The notes under the pieces: model-generated
What the model saw: the letters and a program-made list of their open reading frames with translations, nothing else
The model's database searches: none
Told to the model about the DNA's origin: nothing
Assembly (NCBI GenBank): GCA_902799355.1
Contig: CADCAG010000010.1
Coordinates: 1 to 64,000 of the forward strand
DNA from: an uncultured Bacteroidales bacterium
GTDB taxonomy: Bacteria; Bacteroidota; Bacteroidia; Bacteroidales; Bacteroidaceae
Direction of reading: 5' to 3'
Length of the DNA stretch: 64,000 bases
Position numbers and translations under genes: made by a program
Shown here: piece after piece, positions 51,882 through 59,814 of the stretch
Position numbering within the stretch: position 1 is the stretch's first letter
Layout: the number at the start of each line of letters is the position of its first letter

Positions 51882-52271
51882 TTAGTCATACAGGTAGAAC
51901 ATTCTTTCCATCATTCTCCATTTCTCGTCAGATGTGCTGCCGGGCTTACACTGCTGGAACATGGCAACATAGTCCTCCCACTCAGCCTGTCGTGGTAGTG
52001 TGGCAAGTTTCGCCATAGCACTGTCCCAATCAAAGTCAACTGGAGTTTCCACAATCATAAACAGATGGTTGTCGAGTATGTAGATCTCCATCTCGAGGAT
52101 ACCTACAGACTTTATCCCCTCACGTATCTCAGGCCACGAATGGTATCTGTCGTGAGCCTCCTTGTATCTGGCTATCAATTCTGGATTATTCTTCAGGTCC
52201 ATCGTCTGACAGTATCGTTTGGTGGGCACACCATATGTCTTGCATTTATAGCCTGATTTGCTCTCGTTCAT
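51882..52271 (-). CDS. L-rhamnose mutarotase family protein
   Basis: A 129-residue cytoplasmic protein of the RhaM/DUF718 family, which interconverts sugar anomers. Recognisable parts are KRYCQTMDLKNNPELIARY, HDRYHSWPEIREGIKSVG, EMEIYILDNHLFMIVE and AEWEDYVAMFQ; the His-containing stretches form the active site in the family. The N terminus is about 20 residues longer than E. coli RhaM. It is the first gene of a leftward pair with the LacZ-type enzyme, suggesting a substrate with rhamnose (or fucose) and galactose such as rhamnogalacturonan side chains. Confidence 0.9.
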   Translation of the reverse strand: MNESKSGYKCKTYGVPTKRYCQTMDLKNNPELIARYKEAHDRYHSWPEIREGIKSVGILEMEIYILDNHLFMIVETPVDFDWDSAMAKLATLPRQAEWEDYVAMFQQCKPGSTSDEKWRMMERMFYLYD

Positions 52272-52297
52272 ATTTTGTTTCGTTATGATTGTCGTTG

Positions 52298-52324
52298 CAA
52301 AGATAAGGATAATTTTCTTATCCT
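52298..52324. promoter_or_regulatory. -7 box for the mutarotase operon with adjacent dyad
   Basis: Minus strand TATCTTTG at 52298-52305, 26 nt before the ATG. Next to it AGGATAA (52306-52312) and TTATCCT (52318-52324) form an inverted repeat where a regulator could bind. The AraC gene diverges from this region. Confidence 0.45.
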
Positions 52325-52447
52325 CTACTAATTATTGTCGACTTTTTATAGCACAATATCGATATAACACTAAAAAAAAACAATAAAAAGTTGCTCGTCT
52401 CGAAAATTATTTGTTCTTTTGCAAACTAAGAAACCTAGAGACCTCGG

Positions 52448-53314
52448 ATGATTAATTACCCGATAGACAAACTCCGGCTGCTGACACTCAACGTAGGACT
52501 GGCCAATCACTGCGGTGACTGGAACTGGAAAAACGTGCGTAGCCCCTTTGCCCGCCTGTATTATGTTACCGACGGGACGGCACAAGTCGAGATGGCTTCG
52601 GGCGTGTATACACTTAAACCTGGCAATCTATATCTTATTCCTCCACACACCACTCATAGTTACATCTGCGACTCGATGTTCCAGCATTACTACATTCATA
52701 TATATGAAGACCGACGTAGCGAATCTAGTTTGCTTAATGAATGGGACTTTCCCGTTGAGGTGAGCGCCAATAGTACCGATTTGGAACTGGTAAAACGCCT
52801 GTGCTACATCAACCCGTTCCTGAAGCTGCCGCAGTCTAATCCTGAGGCATACGACAACCATCAGACACTGATAAACAATATTGAACTAAACCAGCGCAGA
52901 CCATTCTGCGACAAAGCCGAATCGCGTGGCATCATCTTTATCCTCATGTCGCGATTCCTGAAATATGCCACCCCTAAGACCGATGTTCGCGACGACCGAA
53001 TACAGGCTTCGCTATCGTATATTCGTAAGAATATTGGTAGCCATATCGACGTAGGACTGCTGGCTGGTAAAGCTTGCATGTCGAAAGATCACTATATCAG
53101 AGTGTTCAAGCAGGAGACGGGCGAAACCCCCAATGTATTTATCACCAAACGTAAGTTGGAGAAGGCCGAACTGGCGCTGCTTACAACCAGCATGCCAGTT
53201 AAGAGCATAGCCGACTCGCTGGGGTATGATGACTACTCTTACTTCAATCGCATCTTCAAGAAGAATTCTGGAATGACGCCTCTGCAATACCGCGAGAGTC
53301 ATTTTAAACTATAA
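52448..53314 (+). CDS. AraC family transcriptional regulator
   Basis: A 288-residue regulator. The N-terminal half is a cupin sensing domain (FARLYYVTDGTAQVEMASGV, then LKPGNLYLIPPHTTHSY). The C-terminal 100 residues are the double helix-turn-helix: VGLLAGKACMSKDHYIRVFK, then IADSLGYDDYSYFNRIFKK with the family's FxRxFKxxxGxTPxxYR end. It lies between two GH2 genes and diverges from the mutarotase gene, so it probably regulates this sugar locus; the ligand is likely a monosaccharide. Confidence 0.93.
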   Translation: MINYPIDKLRLLTLNVGLANHCGDWNWKNVRSPFARLYYVTDGTAQVEMASGVYTLKPGNLYLIPPHTTHSYICDSMFQHYYIHIYEDRRSESSLLNEWDFPVEVSANSTDLELVKRLCYINPFLKLPQSNPEAYDNHQTLINNIELNQRRPFCDKAESRGIIFILMSRFLKYATPKTDVRDDRIQASLSYIRKNIGSHIDVGLLAGKACMSKDHYIRVFKQETGETPNVFITKRKLEKAELALLTTSMPVKSIADSLGYDDYSYFNRIFKKNSGMTPLQYRESHFKL

Positions 53315-53326
53315 AACCAAATTAAA

Positions 53327-55525
53327 ATGAAAAGATTATTACTTATCCTGGCTTCGCTGTTAGCACTGCAGATGCAGGCGCAGAAAACGCTGTTTGACAA
53401 TGGATGGAAGTTTACCCACGAGGGTAAGACCATCAATGTAGATTTGCCCCACGACTGGGCTATATCGTATGCTTCTGATCCCACAGCCGCAGCGACCAAT
53501 GGTACCGATGGTGGTTGGTATCCTGGTGGCAAGGGCGAATATCGCAAGCAGTTTGCCACACCCAAGGGCGAGGTGGTAAAGCTGCACTTTGAGGGTGTAT
53601 ATCAGAAGGCCGAGGTGTTCATCAACGGACAAAAGGCAGGTCAGCATGCCTATGGTTATACGCCATTCACCGTCGACATTACACCTTACTTATACAAGGA
53701 CAAGCGACTGAATGAGGTGCTGGTAAAGGTTGATAACTCAGAGCTGCCTAACTGTCGTTGGTATACAGGCTCAGGCATCTACCGCCACGTGTGGCTGGTG
53801 ACCAAAGGCAAGCAGTATATTGACGAAGAGAGCCTGTGCGTTACAACGCCCAATATCCATACCGTCAACATCAAGGCCGAGGTGGTCATGAACGATGGCT
53901 CACGCAGACCTATTACGAAGACGCTGCATGTGGAGAATCCTCATCTGTGGTCGCCTGACGATCCTTACCTGTACCATACTACTATCGAGGCTGAGGGTGA
54001 TGTACTGCCCGTTACTTATGGCATCCGTACCATTGAGTATTCTGCCGAAAAGGGCTTCTTGCTCAATGGCAAGCCTCTGCTCATCAATGGTGCTTGTGTA
54101 CATCACGATGATGGCGTACTGGGTGCGATGGCGTTCGATGCTGCCGAGATCCGTAAGGTGCGCCAGATGAAGGAAGCTGGTTTCAACCTTATCCGTACGT
54201 CGCATAATCCCACAACACGTGCCTTCCTCGATGCCTGTGACTCTATCGGTATGCTGGTCATTGGCGAGGCTTTCGACGGATGGCGCACAGCTAAGAAGCC
54301 CTACGACTACTCTACGCTGATTGACTCATGCTATCAGGAGGATATCCGTGCGATGGTCGTGCGCGACCGCAACCACCCCAGCATCATTAGTTGGAGCATC
54401 GGTAACGAGGTGATCGAGCGTAAGGACATCCGCGTGGTTCACACCGCTAAACTGTTGAAGCAGGAGATACTCAAATACGACACTACACGCCCTGTCACTG
54501 AGGCTCTGTGTGCTTGGGACAGAGACTGGGAAATCTACGACCCACACTTTGATGTGCTCGATATCGGTGGTTATAACTATATGATTTTCAAGCACGCCAG
54601 CGACCATCAGCGCAATCCTAAGCGCGTGATGTGGCAGACGGAGAGCTATCCGCGTGATGCTTTCAGAAACTGGAAACTGGTGCACGACTATCCATACGTC
54701 ATTGGTGACATGGTGTGGACGGGTCTCGACTACCTAGGTGAGTCGGGCATCGGTCGTAACTACTACGATGGCGAGACGCCTGGCGAATCTTGGCGCGAAG
54801 GTGGTGTGCCCGAGTGGCATGGTGCCTATTGTGGCGATGTGGATATCACTGGTTGGCGCAAACCCATCAGTCATTATCGCGAGATGTTGTGGAGCGATTC
54901 TAAGGATTTGTACATGGCGGTACGCGAGCCCGATGGTTATCGTGGCAAGATTAATATGACATCATGGAGCGTATGGCCCACATGGGAGAGTTGGACTTGG
55001 ACGGGATGGGAAGGCAAGCCCGTCGAAGTCGAAGTTTACACCAAGGCTCCCGAGGTAACATTGTATTTGAACGATAAACAAATAGGTAAAAAGAATGTTG
55101 ATCTCAGCACAGAATTCAAGGCAGTGTTCACAGTGCCCTACGAGGCAGGAACACTGCGTGCTGAGGCAGGAGGCGAGAGCGTCACGCTGAGCACTGCTGG
55201 CGAGCCTGCCCGCTTGCGTCTGACTGCCGATAAGCCAGCACTCAAGGCTGATGGTCAGGACCTTGTTTACATTACCATCGAGGTGGTTGATGCTCAAGGC
55301 CGTGTATGTCCTGATGCTGCTATCCCCTGCGAGGCTACAGTTCAGGGACAAGGCAGACTGATGGCCTTCGCTACAGCCAACCTCCAAGACCGTGAACCTA
55401 AGACCTCTGCTCGTGTAACCACCTGGAAAGGTCGCGCGCTGCTGGTGGTGCGTAGTACCAACAAGAAAGGTAAAGCGAAGGTCACAATTAAGAGCAATCT
55501 GCCTTCAGCAACGCTATCGATTTAG
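53327..55525 (+). CDS. GH2 beta-galactosidase, exported
   Basis: A 732-residue exported enzyme (signal MKRLLLILASLLALQMQAQ). Order: sugar-binding domain with LPHDWAISY and WYPGGKGEYRK, Ig-like domain, TIM barrel with acid/base Glu in PSIISWSIGNE (near residue 361) and putative nucleophile Glu in MWQTESYP (near 438), then two C-terminal beta domains (RLRLTADKPALKADGQDLVY). Different subfamily from the LacZ type across the AraC gene. It begins 12 nt after araC, so the two are cotranscribed. Its stop overlaps the stop of the convergent pseudogene by 4 nt. Confidence 0.94.
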   Translation: MKRLLLILASLLALQMQAQKTLFDNGWKFTHEGKTINVDLPHDWAISYASDPTAAATNGTDGGWYPGGKGEYRKQFATPKGEVVKLHFEGVYQKAEVFINGQKAGQHAYGYTPFTVDITPYLYKDKRLNEVLVKVDNSELPNCRWYTGSGIYRHVWLVTKGKQYIDEESLCVTTPNIHTVNIKAEVVMNDGSRRPITKTLHVENPHLWSPDDPYLYHTTIEAEGDVLPVTYGIRTIEYSAEKGFLLNGKPLLINGACVHHDDGVLGAMAFDAAEIRKVRQMKEAGFNLIRTSHNPTTRAFLDACDSIGMLVIGEAFDGWRTAKKPYDYSTLIDSCYQEDIRAMVVRDRNHPSIISWSIGNEVIERKDIRVVHTAKLLKQEILKYDTTRPVTEALCAWDRDWEIYDPHFDVLDIGGYNYMIFKHASDHQRNPKRVMWQTESYPRDAFRNWKLVHDYPYVIGDMVWTGLDYLGESGIGRNYYDGETPGESWREGGVPEWHGAYCGDVDITGWRKPISHYREMLWSDSKDLYMAVREPDGYRGKINMTSWSVWPTWESWTWTGWEGKPVEVEVYTKAPEVTLYLNDKQIGKKNVDLSTEFKAVFTVPYEAGTLRAEAGGESVTLSTAGEPARLRLTADKPALKADGQDLVYITIEVVDAQGRVCPDAAIPCEATVQGQGRLMAFATANLQDREPKTSARVTTWKGRALLVVRSTNKKGKAKVTIKSNLPSATLSI

Positions 55526-56358
55526 TAAACAATCTCTATATCTCCAAAGGTCATACGCTCACCTTCCGCCAGACGGTCGGCATCCAGACGTAATATCTTT
55601 GCTTTGGTCGGAGCGAATTTGATAGTTTGCCAGATGGGGTTATTCACTATGTTTGAGAACTCGCCTGAGGCAAGTTTCTGCCAGTTGTTCCAATCAGTCG
55701 ATCCCCACAAAGTGTAGTGGGTTACCAATCCTTCGCGAGTGTTTTGTGGCGGCAGATAGCGGAAAGCGCTAATGGTCTGTTCTGTATCCCAGTCAATCAT
55801 CATTTGTTTGGGACTACTGAAGAAATAGTGAAGTCCGCTGCTGCGTTTCTCGCCTGAGTCAGGAATATCGGCTGTTAGCTCAGGAGCCAGATATACGGAA
55901 GTTCGCTTGATGATGGGCTCGCATTTGCTATCGGCGGTGAGGTTCCAGGTACAATCGTCACCAAGCGTGACATCCACCTTGCCTGTCTCAGTAGATACGG
56001 TATTTCCTGCGGCGTTGGTGATGTTGCCGCTGATGCTGCCTGTAAAGGTGGAGCCATTAGCAAGTGTGAGCGTCAACTCTGAGTCGTTTCCTACCAGGAT
56101 AGAACCATCCAACTACTGGCTAACGGCATTGAGTGTGGCCTTATTAGAGGCTCCCTTCCATCCATCAGCACATACGGAAAGAAGCACCTTAGCGGGGGCG
56201 TCGTTCACCAGCGTAACGCTGTTGAGAGTGATGATGGCATTGGTATTAGTGACGTGGATAATATGTCCCTGACAATTGGTCAGCGCACCACCGTTCATAG
56301 TGAAATGCGAATTACCGCTGGCAGCATCGCCTGAAAACGACTGGTATATCATAATGCC
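55522..56358 (-). pseudogene. Truncated adhesin-like protein with CBM32 domain and in-frame stop
   Basis: On the minus strand one reading frame is interrupted by a TAG at 56113-56115, between NAVSQ and LDGSILVGNDSEL. Upstream it reads [31 protein letters not shown] and ITLNSVTL, like the beta-helical carbohydrate-binding adhesins of Bacteroidales. Downstream it continues with LTLANGSTFTGSISG and a C-terminal F5/8 type C (CBM32) domain, DWDTEQTISAFRYLPPQ to GDIEIVY. Both sides fit one protein, so the stop is a nonsense mutation. The 5' end is missing: beyond about 56358 the DNA belongs to another gene on the other strand. Confidence 0.8.
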
Positions 56359-56535
56359 GTCAAGGAACTGCGCATCCTTGCCCTTATACGACTGGGGATA
56401 AGCGACAATCAAGAGATTGCCGACATCCTGCGTTCCAGCATCACTACCATCTACACCTATCGCTCCAAACTCAAGGCAAAGGCTATCAACAAAGGGGACT
56501 TCGAGGATGATATCCGTCAAATATCAACCTACTAA
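56356..56535 (+). pseudogene. C-terminal remnant of a DUF6377 regulator
   Basis: The plus strand encodes [40 protein letters not shown] and a tail ending DIRQISTY, then TAA. It aligns residue by residue with the HTH end of the intact DUF6377 regulator at 30731-32392 (IRIFALIRLGIEDSSKIAEF). Just upstream the frame hits a TGA at 56332-56334 and the DNA becomes adhesin sequence in the other orientation. No start codon or promoter remains. Confidence 0.85.
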
Positions 56536-56600
56536 AATAGCCAGCAAGACCAGATGTCACTGAACAAAAAGATAAAAAAAAGAAAAAATGACATTTTCTC

Positions 56601-56631
56601 TTTGTTTTTTGCTCACTTATTCGTACCTTTG
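56601..56631 (+). promoter_or_regulatory. Promoter of the TPR protein-ribH operon
   Basis: TTTG at 56601-56604 and TACCTTTG at 56624-56631 with a 19-nt spacer. The leader to the ATG at 56683 is about 45 nt. Confidence 0.8.
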
Positions 56632-56682
56632 CAGTCGATTTGTGTCCAATAGACAAGAAAGAACAAAAATAAAACAATAAAA

Positions 56683-57336
56683 ATGGCAACAAACAATCAG
56701 AAAGCAGCTCCCGCAGAGGAGCAGCAGGTCACTAAGACCGAAGCCTTCTTCGAGAAGTACAAGAAGGCCATCGTTGGCTGCGTAGCAGCCGTCATCGTTA
56801 TCGTTGTATGCGCTATCCTCGCTAACAACTATTATTTTGAGCCCCGTGCCAACGAGGCTAGCACCGAGCTTGCCAAGAGCCAGGAGCTCTTCGACCAGCA
56901 GCAGTATGACAAGGCCCTGGTTGGTTTCCAGAAGGTTGCTGCTGACTACAGCTCTACTGATGCCGGCAATCTGGCTCAGCTCTATATCGGCATCTGCCAG
57001 GCCAATCTGGGCAAGTGGCAGGAGGCTGTCAACGCTCTGGAGCAGTTCAGCGGTCAGGGCGACCAGATGATCAGCCCCGCAGCAGAGGGTGCACTGGGTA
57101 ACGCTTACGCCAACCTTAACCAGCTGGACAAGGCTGTTGAGCACCTGAAGAAGGCTGCCAAGATGGCTGACAACAACTCACTGTCTCCCACGTTCCTCAT
57201 CCAGGCTGGCGAGATTCTGGAGAGCCAGAACAAGAAAGACGAGGCCCTGAAGTTGTATGAAGAGGTGAAGGAGAAGTACTTCAACTCTATGCAGTACCAG
57301 AGCATCGACAAGTACATCGAAAGATGTAAGATGTAA
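56683..57336 (+). CDS. Membrane-anchored tetratricopeptide-repeat protein
   Basis: A 217-residue protein with a cytoplasmic N terminus, one transmembrane helix (residues 29-47, [19 protein letters not shown]) and a periplasmic TPR region (about 65-210: [59 protein letters not shown]). It resembles YfgM/ancillary-translocon-type proteins in layout. The last residues RCKM and the TAA stop are encoded by a 7-bp repeat array that extends to the ATG of ribH. Confidence 0.88.
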   Translation: MATNNQKAAPAEEQQVTKTEAFFEKYKKAIVGCVAAVIVIVVCAILANNYYFEPRANEASTELAKSQELFDQQQYDKALVGFQKVAADYSSTDAGNLAQLYIGICQANLGKWQEAVNALEQFSGQGDQMISPAAEGALGNAYANLNQLDKAVEHLKKAAKMADNNSLSPTFLIQAGEILESQNKKDEALKLYEEVKEKYFNSMQYQSIDKYIERCKM

Positions 57337-57356
57337 GAAGTAAGACATTAGATATG
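57322..57356. repeat. 7-bp tandem array spanning stop to start between the TPR gene and ribH
   Basis: Five units in phase (AGATGTA twice, AGAAGTA, AGACATT, AGATATG). The first two contain the last codons and stop of the TPR gene; the fifth contains the ribH ATG (57354-57356). Confidence 0.85.
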
Positions 57357-57824
57357 GCAACTAAAAATCTGTCTGAATACAATGCCGCCAAGGTGCCCGA
57401 TGCCTCGAACATGACGTTCGGCATCGTGGTGTCTGAGTGGAACCCTGAGATTACGGGTGCCCTACTTGACGGCTGCGTATCGACATTGGAGAAGCATGGT
57501 GCGCTGACGGAGAATATCCACGTGAAGACGGTGCCCGGCTCGTTTGAGTTGATATACGGTGCCCGTCAGCTGACGCTCAACGACGGCTACGATGCTATCA
57601 TCGTGCTGGGTTGCGTGATTCGTGGCGAGACTCCCCACTTCGACTACATCTGTCAGGGTGTCACCCAGGGTATTGCCCGTCTGAACGCCACCAACAACAT
57701 CCCCGTAGTCTTCGGACTGCTGACCACAGAGAACATGCAGCAGGCACAAGACCGTGCTGGTGGTCGACTGGGCAACAAGGGCGATGAGTGCGCCGTGGTA
57801 GCTATCAAGATGGCTAAATTCTGA
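57354..57824 (+). CDS. ribH: 6,7-dimethyl-8-ribityllumazine synthase
   Basis: A 156-residue enzyme of riboflavin synthesis that condenses the ribitylamino-pyrimidine with 3,4-dihydroxy-2-butanone 4-phosphate. Motifs: [13 protein letters not shown] near the start, [32 protein letters not shown] (with the catalytic His) and [21 protein letters not shown]. Length is standard; cytoplasmic icosahedral or pentameric enzyme. It follows the TPR gene with 17 nt of repeat between them. No FMN riboswitch is visible upstream. Confidence 0.97.
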   Translation: MATKNLSEYNAAKVPDASNMTFGIVVSEWNPEITGALLDGCVSTLEKHGALTENIHVKTVPGSFELIYGARQLTLNDGYDAIIVLGCVIRGETPHFDYICQGVTQGIARLNATNNIPVVFGLLTTENMQQAQDRAGGRLGNKGDECAVVAIKMAKF

Positions 57825-57874
57825 GAAACATCCATATAACAGCAATTCATTGTACCATTAAAAAGAGACCGACT

Positions 57875-58270
57875 ATGAAAAGAATCATTCTTTCAGCATT
57901 GATGCTGGTTTGCGGCATGATGATGGCAATAGCCCAGAATCCCGCACAGATAAAGTTTGAAAAGACGACCCACAACTTCGGTACCTTCTCGGAGGCTAAC
58001 CCTGTGGTGACTTGCGAGTTCAACTTTACCAATGTTGGCGAACAGCCACTGGTCATCAACCAGGCCATTGCCTCTTGCGGATGCACTGTGCCTGAGTACA
58101 CCAAGACGCCCATCAAGCCAGGCGAGAAGGGTACCATCAAGGTGACATACAATGGTGAGGGTAAGTTCCCTGGTCACTTCAAGAAGTCTATTACGGTACG
58201 CACCAACGGTGCTGTTGAAATGACGCGCCTCTACATCGAGGGCGACATGACAGAAGCCGAAAAGAAGTAA
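57875..58270 (+). CDS. DUF1573 domain protein, exported
   Basis: A 131-residue exported protein (signal MKRIILSALMLVCGMMMAIA). The single domain has the DUF1573 Ig-like pattern: FEKTTHNFGTFSEANPVVTC, FTNVGEQPLVINQAIASCGC (the conserved SCGCT) and YTKTPIKPGEKGTIKVTYN. The family is abundant in Bacteroidetes and of unknown function. The gene lies 50 nt after ribH. It ends at a 7-bp array and a terminator. Confidence 0.92.
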   Translation: MKRIILSALMLVCGMMMAIAQNPAQIKFEKTTHNFGTFSEANPVVTCEFNFTNVGEQPLVINQAIASCGCTVPEYTKTPIKPGEKGTIKVTYNGEGKFPGHFKKSITVRTNGAVEMTRLYIEGDMTEAEKK

Positions 58271-58298
58271 ATTAAACATTAGACATTAAACATTAAAG
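58271..58298. repeat. 7-bp tandem array directly after the DUF1573 stop
   Basis: Four units (ATTAAAC, ATTAGAC, ATTAAAC, ATTAAAG) in phase, beginning on the base after the TAA. Confidence 0.85.
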
Positions 58299-58318
58299 AT
58301 GTCTGATGTGAGAACAAT

Positions 58319-58349
58319 AAAAAAGCGCTGCCAAACGGCAGCGTTTTTT
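58319..58349 (+). terminator. Intrinsic terminator
   Basis: CGCTGCC and GGCAGCG form a 7-bp stem with loop AAAC, followed by six T and preceded by an A run, so it can also act leftward. It lies between the convergent DUF1573 and DUF3078 genes. Confidence 0.85.
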
Positions 58350-58353
58350 ATTT

Positions 58354-58402
58354 GCTAACAGCCAACTGCTAATAGCTAATAGCCAATAGCTAGAAGCTAT
58401 AC
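58354..58402. repeat. Seven-unit 7-bp tandem array over the DUF3078 stop
   Basis: Seven units in phase, consensus GCTAATA. The DUF3078 stop (58390-58392, minus strand TAG) is inside unit six and the last codons are in unit seven. Confidence 0.9.
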
Positions 58403-59691
58403 GTCAGTCCCACTGAGCTCCACTCCTGCAACTGGAAGTAGCCCATCTCGTCGTCGCGGTTGTTGCCATCGTCGAAACGCGGATAGACGAACAGGTTGGC
58501 AGAGATGTATTTCGTCACCTTCAGCTCAAACTGGTTTTCCCACTCCACCTTGGTCTGATGGTAGGTGGTATTGGCGAAGAGGCGCGTCTTCCACGATAGC
58601 TGGTCGAAGATGTTCCACTTCAACTCACCCGTAAACTGCGAGGCGAAATCTTCCAAGGTATGATGATTGCCCTTGATGCCGTTAGCCTCAGCCAGATCCA
58701 TACGAGCCACATAGCGGAAGTTGAAGGCGAAGGGCAGGAAGTTGAGCGTACCCTTCAGGCGGCCACCCAGCGCATCGACATTATACTGCATACCAATACC
58801 GATATTGAGGTCGAAAGGTGAGGTAAAGTCTGAATAGACCTTCTCGTCGTTGGCCTTCAAACCGCGTGCGAACTGCGTATAGGCCAAAAGCTGCAAGGTG
58901 TAGTACCACTTCTTATGCGCCTGGATACCCAGCTTACTGGTGAAACGCAACAGGTCGTTGTTGGTCTTGTACTTATGAACGGTATCTGAGGGCGACGTCT
59001 GGACACCCAGCTTCATCTCCAGCTTGTTGTCGAAGGTGATGCGGTCCTTGTCGTTGTAGTTCAGCTCAAGATTGGCAGCAGCCACTGCTGAGTAGTTGCT
59101 CTCACCACCCTTGTGCCAGTTGGTCGACACGTAGTTCTGCAGGAACTGCAGATAGCCATCGCCTTTGAACTTCCAGAAGTTGGGCTTATGGACTACAATA
59201 CTGATGGGCACAGCCTCGGGCTCTTCAGGCACCAGAGCGGCAAAATCCGTCAGCTCCACCTCCTGGGTGAGCTCCTGGTTGACATCGTCACGAATGGAGC
59301 CAGCCTCCTGCAGATTCGTCTCGTTGTCGACCACCAGGTCTGGACGGCGCAGGTAGAGACTCATCAGCGCCTCGTCGATAGCATCAGCCACCTCGTCGTC
59401 AGATTTAGGCTGCAACGACAGCGACTTCTGAGCACCTGAATGGTAGAACGTGGTGGGTGCAAACAGGCGGAAGTAGCGACCATCGTTCTGCTCAGTACGC
59501 AGCTGGTCGTTGACCTGCTGTAGCGAGTCCAAGCGCTGGCGCATCACGTTCAGCGAGTCCAGATACTGTTTCACCACCAGTGCCGTATCGGGCACCTCAG
59601 CCTTAATAGGCTTTCTTGTACGGCGTTGTGCGCTGACAGTAAGCGTCAAGAGCAGCAACACGGCAATCAATAGGATATTTTTTTGTTTCAT
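58390..59691 (-). CDS. DUF3078 outer-membrane protein
   Basis: A 433-residue exported protein (MKQKNILLIAVLLLLTLTVS). The ATG at 59691 is chosen; four further codons would need TTG and overlap the promoter. A coiled-coil segment (YLDSLNVMRQRLDSLQQVND) is followed by a proline/acid linker and, from about residue 180, the DUF3078 barrel: FWKFKGDGYLQFLQNYVSTN, NWHKGGESNYS, many aromatic-rich amphipathic strands and the C-terminal SSVGLTYSF. Predicted outer-membrane barrel of unknown cargo. Confidence 0.88.
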   Translation of the reverse strand: MKQKNILLIAVLLLLTLTVSAQRRTRKPIKAEVPDTALVVKQYLDSLNVMRQRLDSLQQVNDQLRTEQNDGRYFRLFAPTTFYHSGAQKSLSLQPKSDDEVADAIDEALMSLYLRRPDLVVDNETNLQEAGSIRDDVNQELTQEVELTDFAALVPEEPEAVPISIVVHKPNFWKFKGDGYLQFLQNYVSTNWHKGGESNYSAVAAANLELNYNDKDRITFDNKLEMKLGVQTSPSDTVHKYKTNNDLLRFTSKLGIQAHKKWYYTLQLLAYTQFARGLKANDEKVYSDFTSPFDLNIGIGMQYNVDALGGRLKGTLNFLPFAFNFRYVARMDLAEANGIKGNHHTLEDFASQFTGELKWNIFDQLSWKTRLFANTTYHQTKVEWENQFELKVTKYISANLFVYPRFDDGNNRDDEMGYFQLQEWSSVGLTYSF

Positions 59692-59700
59692 AACTGCCTG

Positions 59701-59708
59701 CAAAGTTA
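59701..59708 (-). promoter_or_regulatory. -7 box for the DUF3078 gene
   Basis: Minus strand TAACTTTG, 9 nt before the ATG, again implying a very short leader. Confidence 0.6.
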
Positions 59709-59736
59709 ATGAAAAAAAATATAAAACGAAAAAATT

Positions 59737-59771
59737 CTTTAATCTTTAATCTTTAATCTTTAATCTTTTTT
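59737..59771. repeat. 7-bp tandem array next to the yidC -7 box
   Basis: Four perfect CTTTAAT units and one degenerate unit in phase, ending 1 nt before the -7 element of yidC. Confidence 0.9.
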
Positions 59772-59772
59772 G

Positions 59773-59780
59773 TACCTTTG
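59773..59780 (+). promoter_or_regulatory. -7 box for yidC
   Basis: TACCTTTG, 34 nt before the ATG. The -33 position is taken up by the heptamer array. Confidence 0.7.
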
Positions 59781-59814
59781 CAAGCGTTTTATATTAATAA
59801 GGTAAAGATCAACA

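Noticed and set aside
56359..56520. Minus-strand continuation of the adhesin reading frame to 56520
   Set aside because: This part is the antisense of the DUF6377 C terminus, so the open frame there is accidental.
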